From the NCBI GenBank assembly GCA_002083555.1, contig MSXN01000021.1, positions 3,079 to 39,695 on the forward strand: a stretch of DNA of 36,617 bases. The letters are read 5' to 3'. Positions within the stretch are counted from its first letter, which is position 1, and each line of letters starts with the position of its first letter. Below, in pieces: positions 17,449 to 25,281 of the stretch. Under the pieces are notes generated by a model. It saw only the letters and a program-made list of their open reading frames with translations. It did no database searches and was not told where the DNA came from. The stretch comes from Nitrospira sp. ST-bin5. GTDB taxonomy: Bacteria > Nitrospirota > Nitrospiria > Nitrospirales > Nitrospiraceae. The position numbers and the translations under genes were made by a program.

Positions 17449-18771
17449 TTACGACGCCGGCGACCAGGCCGGCGCACTGTTGTGCGTGCCAGTAAATGTG
17501 ACCCGCTCCAAATCTTTTCCGTCTGCGTTGATCATATAAATCTGGCTCTTCCCATCGATGGTCGAACTAAAGACCAGATGTCGTCCGTCCGGAGACCAGG
17601 AGGGTGAATCCTCAACCCCAGGCCCTGCCGTGAGTTGCACACGCTTCTGCCCGTCCGGCGTGATGAGGCACAACTTATACTCTTTTTTGGGCGTCCGGCA
17701 CACATACGCAATCCAGTTTCCCCGCGGCGACCAAGCCGGTGCCGCGTTGTAGTCCCCCTCAAAGGTCAAGCGACGAACATTGGTCCCATCGGCGCTCATG
17801 AGAAATATCTGTGGGCCCCCGCTCCGATCCGATGCAAACGCCAGCTCCCGTCCTGAGGGAGCCCAGGACGGTGAGAGATCTCCTGATGCGTGCGTCGTCA
17901 TACGCTGCATGGCCTTCGTTCTAGTATCCAGCTTGTACAACTCTGAATTCCCCTCGTGACTCGACGCGAATGCCAGGAAGTTGCCATCGGGGGACAGCGC
18001 CGGCGTGATGTTCAATCCAGCCAACGACACAATCGTCCAGCGTTTTCCGGTGGCTAATTCGATCATATCGATATCCTGCGTGTTGCGATTGCGATACGCC
18101 GTAAACACCAGAAAGCGGCGATCGGGCGACCAGCGCGGCATCAGATTCAAGAAGCCATCCGAGGTCAGCTGGCGTGGCTCATATCCGTCATAGTCCATCA
18201 CAAACAGCTCCCGCGCCGTTCCCTGCTCGGACACATAAGCAATTTTCGTGCGGGCAATACCCGGTTCGCCAGTATACCGAAACACTAATTCATCCGCGAA
18301 GCGATGGGCCATCAGACGGACAACCGAAGAAGACCCGACGTAGCGCTTTCCGCCGACAATCTCATCCGATTCGCCATCATAGACGAATCCGTCCATACTG
18401 ACATCGGCGTCCTTATCCCCGTCTTTCGCACCGGCTTTTCCCCAGACCAGCACCGAGACACCGTTTTCTTTGGCTTGCTTGAACGCCGGATGTGGGCCGG
18501 TGCCTACATCTCGCACCTTGATTCCGAGACTCGGGAGATCCACGAGGGAAAACACGAGCGACCGCCGGATGTCGGCCTTCAGCACCTCTTCGAGCCGTCC
18601 CCCCAGCCACTCCGGACCGCCCGCGTTCTGGATCCCGATCACGCCCAGAGGAATTTTTTGAAAGTCGGGCCTCGTCGCTTCAAGAAACACATCGGCCGCA
18701 CCGGACTCGATGATCCCGATGAGCCCGACCGACACCAAGCAACCCAGCATGCACCACGTTCGGAATGTCAT
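17449..18771 (-). CDS. tolB: Tol-Pal translocation protein TolB
   Basis: 440 residues. A signal peptide (cleavage near ESGAADV) precedes an N-terminal alpha/beta domain (IPLGVIGIQNAGG, LEEVLKADIRRSLVFSLVD). A six-bladed beta-propeller follows, with repeated WSPDGR-type blade motifs, for example PRWSPDRRFLVF, PALSPDGNFLAF, PSWAPSGRELAF, PAWSPRGNWIAY and PSWSPDGRHLVF. TolB binds Pal through the propeller and TolA through its N-terminus in the periplasm. It begins 3 bases after tolA. The C-terminus stops within the last blade at PAWSPAS, as is normal for the family. Confidence 0.95.
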   Translation of the reverse strand: MTFRTWCMLGCLVSVGLIGIIESGAADVFLEATRPDFQKIPLGVIGIQNAGGPEWLGGRLEEVLKADIRRSLVFSLVDLPSLGIKVRDVGTGPHPAFKQAKENGVSVLVWGKAGAKDGDKDADVSMDGFVYDGESDEIVGGKRYVGSSSVVRLMAHRFADELVFRYTGEPGIARTKIAYVSEQGTARELFVMDYDGYEPRQLTSDGFLNLMPRWSPDRRFLVFTAYRNRNTQDIDMIELATGKRWTIVSLAGLNITPALSPDGNFLAFASSHEGNSELYKLDTRTKAMQRMTTHASGDLSPSWAPSGRELAFASDRSGGPQIFLMSADGTNVRRLTFEGDYNAAPAWSPRGNWIAYVCRTPKKEYKLCLITPDGQKRVQLTAGPGVEDSPSWSPDGRHLVFSSTIDGKSQIYMINADGKDLERVTFTGTHNSAPAWSPAS

Positions 18772-18774
18772 GAG

Positions 18775-19812
18775 TTATCCGTTTTGTTCTCCCACCGTAA
18801 ACGTGAAATGGGCATCGAAGTAAGATTCCGTAAGATCCGCGGGAAACATCGGCAGCGGATGGGCCGTCACCACCGCCCGCTTCCCTGCCAAATCGAAATA
18901 CTCGTTTCCTGACGACTGCTCGATCACCACCCCACTCACACTCCCATCCCGATGCAATCGAAACTTCACCACCACCCGGTAGGTCTGCGCCGTCACATCA
19001 ACCGGAGGCGCAGCCCACATACTGCTGATCTTCCGGCGAACCTGCGCCAAGTAGACATTGGACCCGGGAGCCATCCCGGGAACCTTCAATGCCGTATCCA
19101 CCGCCTTCACGCTCGGCGCCTTCGCTTCAAGTTGAGGCGTCGGCGTCGGCTGAGATTCTGCGGGGGCCGCCTTGGATTCTTTCGGCAACTCCAGTTTTTT
19201 AATCTTATTGAGCTCTTCGTCCAGCTCCCGATTGAGTTCGTCGGTCAGAGACGGCCGCGACTTCGTGTCCGCCGGCTTCTTTGTTGCGACCTTCGCCTCG
19301 GACACCACCGGAACATCCGGCAACTTCAGCTTGGGAACATTCGCAACCGCCGGCTCCTGAACTTTTTTCAACTTCTCGGCCGGACTGTAGTCGCCAAACT
19401 TCGGAGCGTCCGGAGGCAACTCAATATCCTTCAAGAGATCGCGCATCGGATTTTGCGCGGGCTTGGAAGGAGCAGCCGCCTCTCGCTGAACTACGGGCGG
19501 CGCCACTGGAGCGACTTTCACCGGAGGCGGCGGCACCGGAGTCTCTACCTGCTTCACCGGTGTTTTGACCGGCTCAACCGCTTTAACGGGCTCAGCCGCC
19601 TTGACCGGAGGAGTCGGCAGGCTGGCCAGTGAAATCTCGATAGATGCCAACGGCCGCTCGCCATGCTGCGGTAACCGCACCCAGGTGACGAGAATAAAGA
19701 CGCCCAGGTGAAGCGCTACCGACCACACCACCGCCCGCTTCAAGCGGCTGGTCAACTGGCCCTGCAGTCCCTCATCCAGCCAGGCCCGAGAGTGCGCTGC
19801 AACCTGTACCAT
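18775..19812 (-). CDS. tolA: TolA-type energy transducer
   Basis: About 345 residues. One N-terminal membrane helix (AVVWSVALHLGVFILVTWV) contains the conserved SxxxH motif (SVALH) of TolA/TonB proteins. A Pro/Val/Lys-rich stretch with repeated AEPVKAVEPVK units and a charged helical region follow. The C-terminal TolA/TonB domain (about 255-345) contains YLAQVRRKISSMW, VKFRLHRDGSVSGVVIEQSSGN and FDLAGKRAV. It links the TolQR motor to TolB-Pal across the periplasm. The ATG at 19812 is given; a TTG at 19818 has better spacing from the AGGA site at 19828-19825, so it may be the true start with two more residues. Position in tolQRAB-pal makes TolA more likely than a siderophore TonB. Confidence 0.92.
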   Translation of the reverse strand: MVQVAAHSRAWLDEGLQGQLTSRLKRAVVWSVALHLGVFILVTWVRLPQHGERPLASIEISLASLPTPPVKAAEPVKAVEPVKTPVKQVETPVPPPPVKVAPVAPPVVQREAAAPSKPAQNPMRDLLKDIELPPDAPKFGDYSPAEKLKKVQEPAVANVPKLKLPDVPVVSEAKVATKKPADTKSRPSLTDELNRELDEELNKIKKLELPKESKAAPAESQPTPTPQLEAKAPSVKAVDTALKVPGMAPGSNVYLAQVRRKISSMWAAPPVDVTAQTYRVVVKFRLHRDGSVSGVVIEQSSGNEYFDLAGKRAVVTAHPLPMFPADLTESYFDAHFTFTVGEQNG

Positions 19813-19826
19813 GGCCAACCGATGTC

Positions 19827-20270
19827 CTATTTATTTCGACGCGGGATCGCCACGTCAGTCACCCGTTCAGGGCCGGCAGGATCCGTCACCATCCCCAATT
19901 TCTCAATTCCAGCCTTCTTCACCCCGTCCATCACCTGAATCACCACGCCATAGGGCACGTCGCGATCGGCCCGCAGATAGACCGAGACATCGGCGTGCTC
20001 TTCCTTGAGAAGCTTCAACTTGCGTTCTAATTGGACGGCACTCACCTGATCCTTATCGAGATACAGGCGTTGATCCTTTTCGATCGTCAGCACCGCCCGA
20101 ATTTCCGGCTTGATCGTGTTCGACGCGGACACCGGCAACTTGATATCCATGCCCCGGTAGAGCATCGGCGCCGTCACCATGAAAATGACCAGCAACACCA
20201 GCACGACATCGACCAGAGGGATAATGTTGATCTCCGCCATGAAGCGGCGTTGGCGCGTTTCGAGGATCAT
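19827..20270 (-). CDS. tolR: TolR/ExbD-family proton-channel subunit
   Basis: 147 residues. A short basic N-terminus is followed by NIIPLVDVVLVLLVIFMV in part, the single membrane helix, with the essential Asp at residue 21. The periplasmic domain (YLDKDQVSAVQLERKL, VYLRADRDVPYGVVIQVMD) is typical of TolR/ExbD. With TolQ it forms the proton-driven motor that powers TolA. Its ATG overlaps the tolQ stop (ATGA at 20270-20267). Confidence 0.95.
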   Translation of the reverse strand: MILETRQRRFMAEINIIPLVDVVLVLLVIFMVTAPMLYRGMDIKLPVSASNTIKPEIRAVLTIEKDQRLYLDKDQVSAVQLERKLKLLKEEHADVSVYLRADRDVPYGVVIQVMDGVKKAGIEKLGMVTDPAGPERVTDVAIPRRNK

Positions 20271-20959
20271 CCCTTCGTCCCTGTAGAAGCCGGTTTCGCC
20301 TTCGGTGCCATCAACGTCAGAAGCTCGACCGTCACCGTATCCATGCGAAACGCGGTGCCGCGGATACGGGACAGAAAGTAGTTGTAGGCGATGACCGCGG
20401 GAATCGCCGTGAACAGCCCGGCCGCCGTGGCCACCAGGGCTTCGGACACGCCGGGCGCGACCGCGGCAATACTGGCCGTCCCTTGCGAACCGATTTCTCT
20501 AAACGAATCGATGATCCCCATCACCGTCCCCAGCAATCCGACGAACGGGCTGATATTGCCCGTCGTGGCGAGAAAGGGAAGATACGATTCAAGGTGAGAG
20601 AGCTGTCCCTGCGCGATATGTTGCGCGGTGCGCTCCATGACCTGGCGGTCTACAGGAAGTGCGCCTCCACCGTCCTGAGCCTCGCGCCCTGTCCCAAGCC
20701 GATCGACTACACCATGGAAAATCTTGGCGCACGGGCTGCCGGTCGAACGCTGGGCATGGCGCACGACTTCATCGACATCCTTGGCTTTCAACAGCACAGT
20801 CATGAACCGCCGGTCTTCTGCGTCGGCGGCTTTGAAGACTTTCAACTTGAGGAGAATCACGGCCCAGGATACGACTGACAGCAGGAGGAGAAGAAAGAGA
20901 ACGACTTTCGACACCACGCCCAGTGATCCAATGAGAGCCATGGGACCTGACTGGAACAT
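20267..20959 (-). CDS. tolQ: TolQ/ExbB-family proton-channel subunit
   Basis: 230 residues with three membrane helices. The first is near residues 10-32. The other two, with the intervening loop, include FLATTGNISPFVGLLGTVMGIIDSFREIG and VAPGVSEALVATAAGLFTAIPAVIAYNYF in overlapping segments, the most conserved part of TolQ/ExbB. It forms the pentameric stator around TolR. The ATG at 20959 gives the family's usual N-terminus; a strong GAGGAGGGA site lies 14 bases upstream, separated by a palindrome (see 20962-20982). First gene of the tol-pal cluster, downstream of two tRNA genes on the same strand. Confidence 0.95.
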   Translation of the reverse strand: MFQSGPMALIGSLGVVSKVVLFLLLLLSVVSWAVILLKLKVFKAADAEDRRFMTVLLKAKDVDEVVRHAQRSTGSPCAKIFHGVVDRLGTGREAQDGGGALPVDRQVMERTAQHIAQGQLSHLESYLPFLATTGNISPFVGLLGTVMGIIDSFREIGSQGTASIAAVAPGVSEALVATAAGLFTAIPAVIAYNYFLSRIRGTAFRMDTVTVELLTLMAPKAKPASTGTKG

Positions 20960-20961
20960 AG

Positions 20962-20982
20962 GACGCTAGCGTCTCCCTCCTC
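20962..20982 (-). promoter_or_regulatory. Unusual tolQ ribosome site with palindrome in the spacer
   Basis: On the minus strand GAGGAGGGA (20982-20974) is followed directly by the perfect palindrome GACGCTAGCGTC (20973-20962), then CT and the ATG. The linear spacing is 14 bases, longer than usual. A small hairpin (4-bp stem, 4-base loop) would shorten it. This may tune expression of the whole cluster; the folding is inferred. Confidence 0.4.
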
Positions 20983-21033
20983 TATTCATGACACACCGTA
21001 GTGTGATGGAGTGTGCTCAACCCTGAAGAAAAA

Positions 21034-21110
21034 TGGCGGGGCCGACGGGATTTGAACCCGCGACCTCCAGATTGACAATCTGGCGTCCTAACCAGCTGAA
21101 CGACGGCCCC
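21034..21110 (-). tRNA. tRNA-Asp, anticodon GTC
   Basis: The minus strand folds as a complete cloverleaf of 77 bases including an encoded 3' CCA. The acceptor arms are GGGGCCG and CGGCCCC with discriminator G, the anticodon arm is CCAGATTGTCAATCTGG with GTC in the loop, and the T-arm has GGTTCAAATCC. A TTTTTC run follows the CCA directly. Confidence 0.97.
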
Positions 21111-21237
21111 TCGCGATTCTTCTATACGACGGATGGTCGGAACGACAAGACGATTGACAGAGCAGCCGTTCAAGTCCCGAAATCAGAAATGGTGCTATCT
21201 TCCTTTTTCGATCTGCCCCTACGCACCAGCTTACCTC

Positions 21238-21313
21238 TGGTAGGCGGAACAGGGATCGAACCTGCGACATCCACCGTGTAAAGGTGGCGCTCTACCAACT
21301 GAGCTATCCGCCC
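21238..21313 (-). tRNA. tRNA-Val, anticodon TAC
   Basis: 76 bases on the minus strand including an encoded CCA. The acceptor is GGGCGGA paired with TCCGCCT (one G-T pair) and discriminator A. The D-arm is GCTCAGTTGGTAGAGC, the anticodon arm CCACCTTTACACGGTGG with TAC in the loop, and the T-arm contains GGTTCGATCC. It lies 127 bases upstream of tRNA-Asp on the same strand; the spacer shows nothing else. Confidence 0.97.
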
Positions 21314-21336
21314 GTTTTTCTTAGCAACGTTGGCGG

Positions 21337-21365
21337 ATGCTACCAAGTCCATCCGGCCTTGTCAA
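21337..21365 (-). promoter_or_regulatory. Sigma-70-type promoter for the tRNA pair
   Basis: The minus strand has a perfect TTGACA (21365-21360), a 17-base spacer and TAGCAT (21342-21337). Start of transcription would be near 21330, about 17 bases before tRNA-Val. It may also feed the tolQ cluster further on, since no strong terminator separates tRNA-Asp from tolQ. Confidence 0.75.
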
Positions 21366-21445
21366 CCGATTCTCGCACTCTTCTTGCAGTTTTCTTGGAT
21401 TCCTACAGCCTTTTCATTCGTCGCGACTTGAGGACGGCAAGATTC

Positions 21446-22375
21446 CTATTTCTTGAGGCTCCGCGCCTGCCGGGGGAAAAATCTCCGATGAACCTGCTTC
21501 AGCCGGCCCCGCTCGACATGGGTGTAGATTTGCGTCGTCGCGATATCCGCATGGCCCAGCATCGCCTGCACCGCACGCAAATCGGCGCCCCCTTCAAGCA
21601 AGTGCGTAGCAAACGAATGTCGCAGCATGTGGGGCGAAATGGGCTTGGCAATCCCCGCGCGCTTGGCGCGCCGGCTCACGATTTTCCAAAAGGCCTGCCT
21701 GGTTAACGGCCCCCCGCGTCGAGACACAAAGAGCGCTCGCGACGCCCGCCGATTCAAAATGGCAGAGCGAATGTGATCGACATAGTGCGCCAGCGCCTCC
21801 CTCGCAGCTTCGCCGATCGGGACCAGGCGCTCCTTTGCCCCCTTCCCGAAAATCCGCAGACAACCCACGCCCAGATCAAGACGCACCAATTCTACCGACA
21901 CTAATTCCGAGACGCGCAATCCCGACGCATACATCAACTCCAGCATCGTGCGATCACGCTGATCTTCCAATGTGGGTAACGGCGGCAAATCTAAGAGTGC
22001 CGTGACCTCCGCCATCGTCAGTGTTTTGGGTAATCGGATTGCCCGCCGGGCCACCGACAGATCCTGCATCGGGCTGACAGGCAGCAATCCTTCGCGTACG
22101 AGAAAACGAAACCAGCCGCGCAAGGTCGACATGGTGCGCGCCATCGATGCCGAGGCCAGGCGCTGATCTTTCAAGGTCGCGAGAAATCCGGCGAGCTGGT
22201 GCGGCGCAACCGCCTCCCCCATTCCGATCCGGTGCGGAACAAGAAATGACTGCAACTTGTGCAAATCGCGCCGATAGGCTTCCAGCGTGTTGACCGATAA
22301 CCCGCCTTCAACGCGAAGATGCCCGAGATAGCGTTCAGCGAGCGGGGCGAGGATTTGATCGGTCGATGTAGCCAT
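21446..22375 (-). CDS. xerD: XerC/XerD-type tyrosine recombinase
   Basis: 309 residues from the ATG at 22375 (a TTG at 22402 would add nine). The N-terminal SAM-like core-binding domain (YLGHLRVEGGLSVNTLEAYRRD in part) is followed by the catalytic domain with a full set of residues: Arg154 in GLRVSEL, Lys179 in GKGAKER, His249 and Arg252 in HMLRHSFATHLL, His275 in LGHADI and the nucleophile Tyr284 in QIYTHV. Length and motif spacing match housekeeping XerC/XerD, which resolve chromosome dimers at dif, rather than phage integrases. Assignment to XerD instead of XerC is tentative. It has its own promoter (22443-22471). The adjacent tRNA genes carry no duplicated ends suggesting integration. Confidence 0.9.
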   Translation of the reverse strand: MATSTDQILAPLAERYLGHLRVEGGLSVNTLEAYRRDLHKLQSFLVPHRIGMGEAVAPHQLAGFLATLKDQRLASASMARTMSTLRGWFRFLVREGLLPVSPMQDLSVARRAIRLPKTLTMAEVTALLDLPPLPTLEDQRDRTMLELMYASGLRVSELVSVELVRLDLGVGCLRIFGKGAKERLVPIGEAAREALAHYVDHIRSAILNRRASRALFVSRRGGPLTRQAFWKIVSRRAKRAGIAKPISPHMLRHSFATHLLEGGADLRAVQAMLGHADIATTQIYTHVERGRLKQVHRRFFPRQARSLKK

Positions 22376-22442
22376 AAGAAGAGGCGCACGAGGAGCAGGC
22401 AAATCAGCACTGCTGCGAGCACCGCAGCCTGCCTATCGGCAG

Positions 22443-22471
22443 ACTATAGCCAACTCGCCAGGTGAACTCAA
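22443..22471 (-). promoter_or_regulatory. Sigma-70-type promoter for the Xer recombinase gene
   Basis: On the minus strand TTGAGT (22471-22466), a 17-base spacer and TATAGT (22448-22443). Start near 22436, about 60 bases before the ATG at 22375. Confidence 0.65.
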
Positions 22472-22477
22472 CGAACT

Positions 22478-22487
22478 AACCGCGGTT
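22478..22487. other. 10-bp perfect palindrome between divergent promoters
   Basis: AACCGCGGTT lies 6 bases from the minus-strand -35 and 4 bases from the plus-strand -35. This central place between two divergent promoters is where a dual regulator could bind. No regulator is suggested by the sequence. Confidence 0.35.
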
Positions 22488-22491
22488 CTCC

Positions 22492-22519
22492 TTGACACTT
22501 CCGCACCCTTTCCGATACT
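22492..22519 (+). promoter_or_regulatory. Sigma-70-type promoter for the TPR/binding-protein operon
   Basis: A perfect TTGACA (22492-22497), 16-base spacer and GATACT (22514-22519). Start near 22526, about 44 bases before the ATG at 22570. It would drive the LpoA-like gene, the metalloprotease and trpS. Confidence 0.65.
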
Positions 22520-22569
22520 AGTCACAGCGTGTCATCTAATAACCATCCGCATCTCTTTTGCTGCCTCTA

Positions 22570-24528
22570 ATGGGTTCTCAGCGCACATACTCACGACTGC
22601 TTGCCTGCCGCCGCTTGATCGTCGTCCTGGCCTTGAGCCTGGCGGGGACCACGGTCCAGCCCCAACCAGCTCCTGCTGCGGAACTCAAAGCGCCGCTGCC
22701 TGACCCCCCGGTGCTGTCTCAAGCCAAACGATTGCTCGACAAGGGCGAGGCAGAGTCCGCCGCCACCGTCCTTCGGCGGTTTCTCGCCACCTCCCCGCGC
22801 CCGGAACATTTGGATGACACCTACCTGCTGCTCGGAGCTGCTCTGTACAACATGAAGGAATACTCCGAGGCCATACGATACTTGAACCAGCTCCAGACTG
22901 AATTCCCGGCGTCCGACCTGAGCGAGCGGGGGAAGATCCTGCTGGCCCGTACCCACGCGGCGATGGGCAACATCGATCTGGCGCTGCCCCTGCTCACACA
23001 ATTGCGCACCGGCACGACCGACGAAGACACGAAACACGAAGCCCTCCGGCTCACCGCCGAATTTCTGGTGCAGAAAAAGGAGTATGTCCGCGCCATCGAA
23101 GCCCTACTCCAAGAGAGCGCCGCCGGTACTGAAGAGCACGTAGCGGAGACGCGGGCACAGATTCGCGAGTTCATCAACGAGAAGCTGGACAAGAAAGCGC
23201 TCACGCGACTGCACGACCTCTATCCGAAATCGTTCCCCGGCGACCTGGCCGCCATCCGTTTGATCGAGCTCTATACCGGCCGCGGAGAGGACCATCTGGC
23301 AGAACGCCAGATTCAACAATTTCTCCTGCACTTCCCCGAACACCCTTACAGCCCGAAGGCGACCGAGACGCTGGCGCTACTCAAGACCAGACTGAAGGCG
23401 AACCAATTCTTCATCGCCACAGTCCTGCCACTGTCCGGACGCCTCGCACCCTTCGCGAATGAAGTGCTTGAAGGCATTCAGCTGGCGGTCGAACGTGCGC
23501 GCGAACAGTCAGGGATGCCGCCGGTCGGACTGATCGTGAAAGACAACGAGTCGGACAAACCCTCGTTTCTCGAAGACCACGCCACGCTGCTGAATGAAGA
23601 CCGGCCATTGGCCGTCATCGGGCCGATGCTCTCGAAAAATCTCCCCGTGATGGCCGAGATGGCCGAACGTGCAAAAGTCCCGCTGATTACCCCGGCAGCC
23701 ACATTTCCTAACGTCCGACGACTGGGCAGCTTCGTCTTCAGCACCACCCTGACCCATGCCCTGCAAGCCAAGCGAATCGCAACCTATGCCACCGGCGAAC
23801 AAGGCTACCGCCGATTTTGCATTCTGTATCCCGATACCACGTATGGCCGTGAACAGGCGCGGCTCTTTGCGCAAGAAGTCCGGCAGCATGAGGGCGAAGT
23901 CATCGCCATGGAATCGTTCAAAGAGGGCGATTCAGACTTCTCGCCACAGATCAAGAGACTCAAGGCCGAAGACCTCAAGAAATACGGCCTCGCGGTTCCC
24001 TACGATCCCTCGCGCCCTGCGGGAAAGCCGGTCGGCAAAACCGATAAACGGATTCTCTACACGCCGGGCTTCGACGCGATCTTCATTCCCAGCCGCGCCA
24101 GTGAAATCGGCCTACTCGCGGCACAACTCGCCTTTCACGACGTCAAAGTCCCGATGTTGGGAACGAACGGGTGGAACTCGCCGGACTTTCTGCGCACGGC
24201 AGACCGGACGGTGGATGGCGCGGTCTTCGTAGACGGGTTCTTCGCGGACAGCACGAATATCAACGTGCAGGACTTCGTGCAGCGCTATCAGAAACGCTTC
24301 CAGGGCACCCCGACTCTCTTTACGATGCAAGGCTACGATGCGGCCAAGCTGGTGCTGGAAGCCATTCGCCATGGAGCCACGACGGGCGAGACGGTGCGGG
24401 AGTTTCTGACGACGCAACGCGATCTCCCTTCACTGATGGGACCGGCGAGCTTCGGGGCGGAAGGGACGTTCCAGCGGCCCCTCGCGTTACTGCAAGTCAA
24501 ACACGGGAAATTCGTCCAACTCGACTAA
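22570..24528 (+). CDS. TPR plus periplasmic-binding-fold protein, LpoA-like architecture
   Basis: About 652 residues. The signal peptide ends near PAPAAEL with an AxA-type site and no lipobox Cys, so the protein is probably soluble in the periplasm. The N-terminal half (about 45-280) consists of TPR repeats (TYLLLGAALYNMKEYSEAIRYL in part, LARTHAAMGNIDLALPLL, AERQIQQFLLHFPEHPYSPKA). The C-terminal half (about 285-650) is a Peripla_BP_6/ANF-receptor-type domain: IATVLPLSGRLAPFANEVLEG, VIGPMLSKNLPVMAEMAE, VPLITPAAT, ILYPDTTYGREQA and FDAIFIPSRASEIGLLAAQL in part. This layout matches LpoA, the activator of class A penicillin-binding proteins, although LpoA is lipidated. An amino-acid-binding role cannot be excluded. 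It leads an operon with the metalloprotease 12 bases downstream. A TTG at 22558 is a less likely start. Confidence 0.82.
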   Translation: MGSQRTYSRLLACRRLIVVLALSLAGTTVQPQPAPAAELKAPLPDPPVLSQAKRLLDKGEAESAATVLRRFLATSPRPEHLDDTYLLLGAALYNMKEYSEAIRYLNQLQTEFPASDLSERGKILLARTHAAMGNIDLALPLLTQLRTGTTDEDTKHEALRLTAEFLVQKKEYVRAIEALLQESAAGTEEHVAETRAQIREFINEKLDKKALTRLHDLYPKSFPGDLAAIRLIELYTGRGEDHLAERQIQQFLLHFPEHPYSPKATETLALLKTRLKANQFFIATVLPLSGRLAPFANEVLEGIQLAVERAREQSGMPPVGLIVKDNESDKPSFLEDHATLLNEDRPLAVIGPMLSKNLPVMAEMAERAKVPLITPAATFPNVRRLGSFVFSTTLTHALQAKRIATYATGEQGYRRFCILYPDTTYGREQARLFAQEVRQHEGEVIAMESFKEGDSDFSPQIKRLKAEDLKKYGLAVPYDPSRPAGKPVGKTDKRILYTPGFDAIFIPSRASEIGLLAAQLAFHDVKVPMLGTNGWNSPDFLRTADRTVDGAVFVDGFFADSTNINVQDFVQRYQKRFQGTPTLFTMQGYDAAKLVLEAIRHGATTGETVREFLTTQRDLPSLMGPASFGAEGTFQRPLALLQVKHGKFVQLD

Positions 24529-24540
24529 CCGGACCATCGC

Positions 24541-25281
24541 ATGGACACGCTCGCCCCTATCCTCCATAAGATTTCGTACATGGGCCTCCCGCTCCTCTTC
24601 GCGATGGTCTTGCACGAATACGCGCACGGATGGGCCGCCGATAAATGCGGCGATCCGACCGCGAAGCTGCAAGGGCGCCTGACCTTCAATCCCCTGGCCC
24701 ATATCGATCCCCTCGGCACCATCATTCTGCCGTTGCTCTGTCTCGCGTTGCCGGGAAGCTTCCTCCTCGGATGGGCCAAGCCGGTTCCGGTTGATCCTCG
24801 CAACATGCGCCAGCCACGCCGCGACATGGCCCTTGTTGCCGCCGCGGGGCCCGGGATGAATCTCGTCCTGGCCATCGTCGGTGCGCTGGTCGTCGCAGCG
24901 CTCTTCGCCTTCGATCCGACGCTGCTGGCAAAACGCGCCGGCACCGCCGAGGGCGAGCCCGCGAGCCTGGCCACGATGATCCTGCTGCCTATCAGCGTCA
25001 TGGCCCTCTACTCGGTGATGATCAACGTCTTTCTGGCGCTCTTCAATTTGATTCCGATCCCGCCGCTCGACGGCGGGCGTATCCTGACCTGTCTCCTGCC
25101 CCCCGCCCCGGCGCTCGCGCTCGCGCGGTTGGAACCCTACGGCATGATGATTCTCATGGGATTGATCGTCTTCGACAAAGAACTCCGCGTCATCCACACC
25201 ATTACCAGCACATTCGCCAATGCCCTGTCCGGCACGATCCTGTCGACCGCACTGGGCCTCGGCGCAGGAGCATCGCAATGA
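24541..25281 (+). CDS. Site-2 protease family (M50) membrane metalloprotease
   Basis: 246 residues, about six hydrophobic segments. The zinc motif HEYAH (His25, Glu26, His29) is in the first helix, followed by DPTAKLQGRLTFNPLAHIDPLG, a hallmark of the YwhC/Rip3-like short M50 group. NLIPIPPLDGGR carries the third zinc ligand Asp177. These enzymes cut substrates inside the membrane, but this short group without a PDZ domain has few known substrates. The gene sits 12 bases after the LpoA-like gene and its TGA overlaps the trpS ATG (ATGA at 25278-25281). Confidence 0.92.
   Translation: MDTLAPILHKISYMGLPLLFAMVLHEYAHGWAADKCGDPTAKLQGRLTFNPLAHIDPLGTIILPLLCLALPGSFLLGWAKPVPVDPRNMRQPRRDMALVAAAGPGMNLVLAIVGALVVAALFAFDPTLLAKRAGTAEGEPASLATMILLPISVMALYSVMINVFLALFNLIPIPPLDGGRILTCLLPPAPALALARLEPYGMMILMGLIVFDKELRVIHTITSTFANALSGTILSTALGLGAGASQ

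Noticed and set aside
18952..19632. 226-residue plus-strand open frame opposite tolA
   Set aside because: Extremely rich in Arg, His and Leu and fully antisense to the Pro/Lys-rich tolA coding sequence; a composition artefact.
21034..22375. Possible integrative element: tyrosine recombinase next to tRNA genes
   Set aside because: The recombinase has housekeeping XerC/XerD length and motifs, no tRNA fragment is repeated nearby and no cargo genes of mobile type are present.
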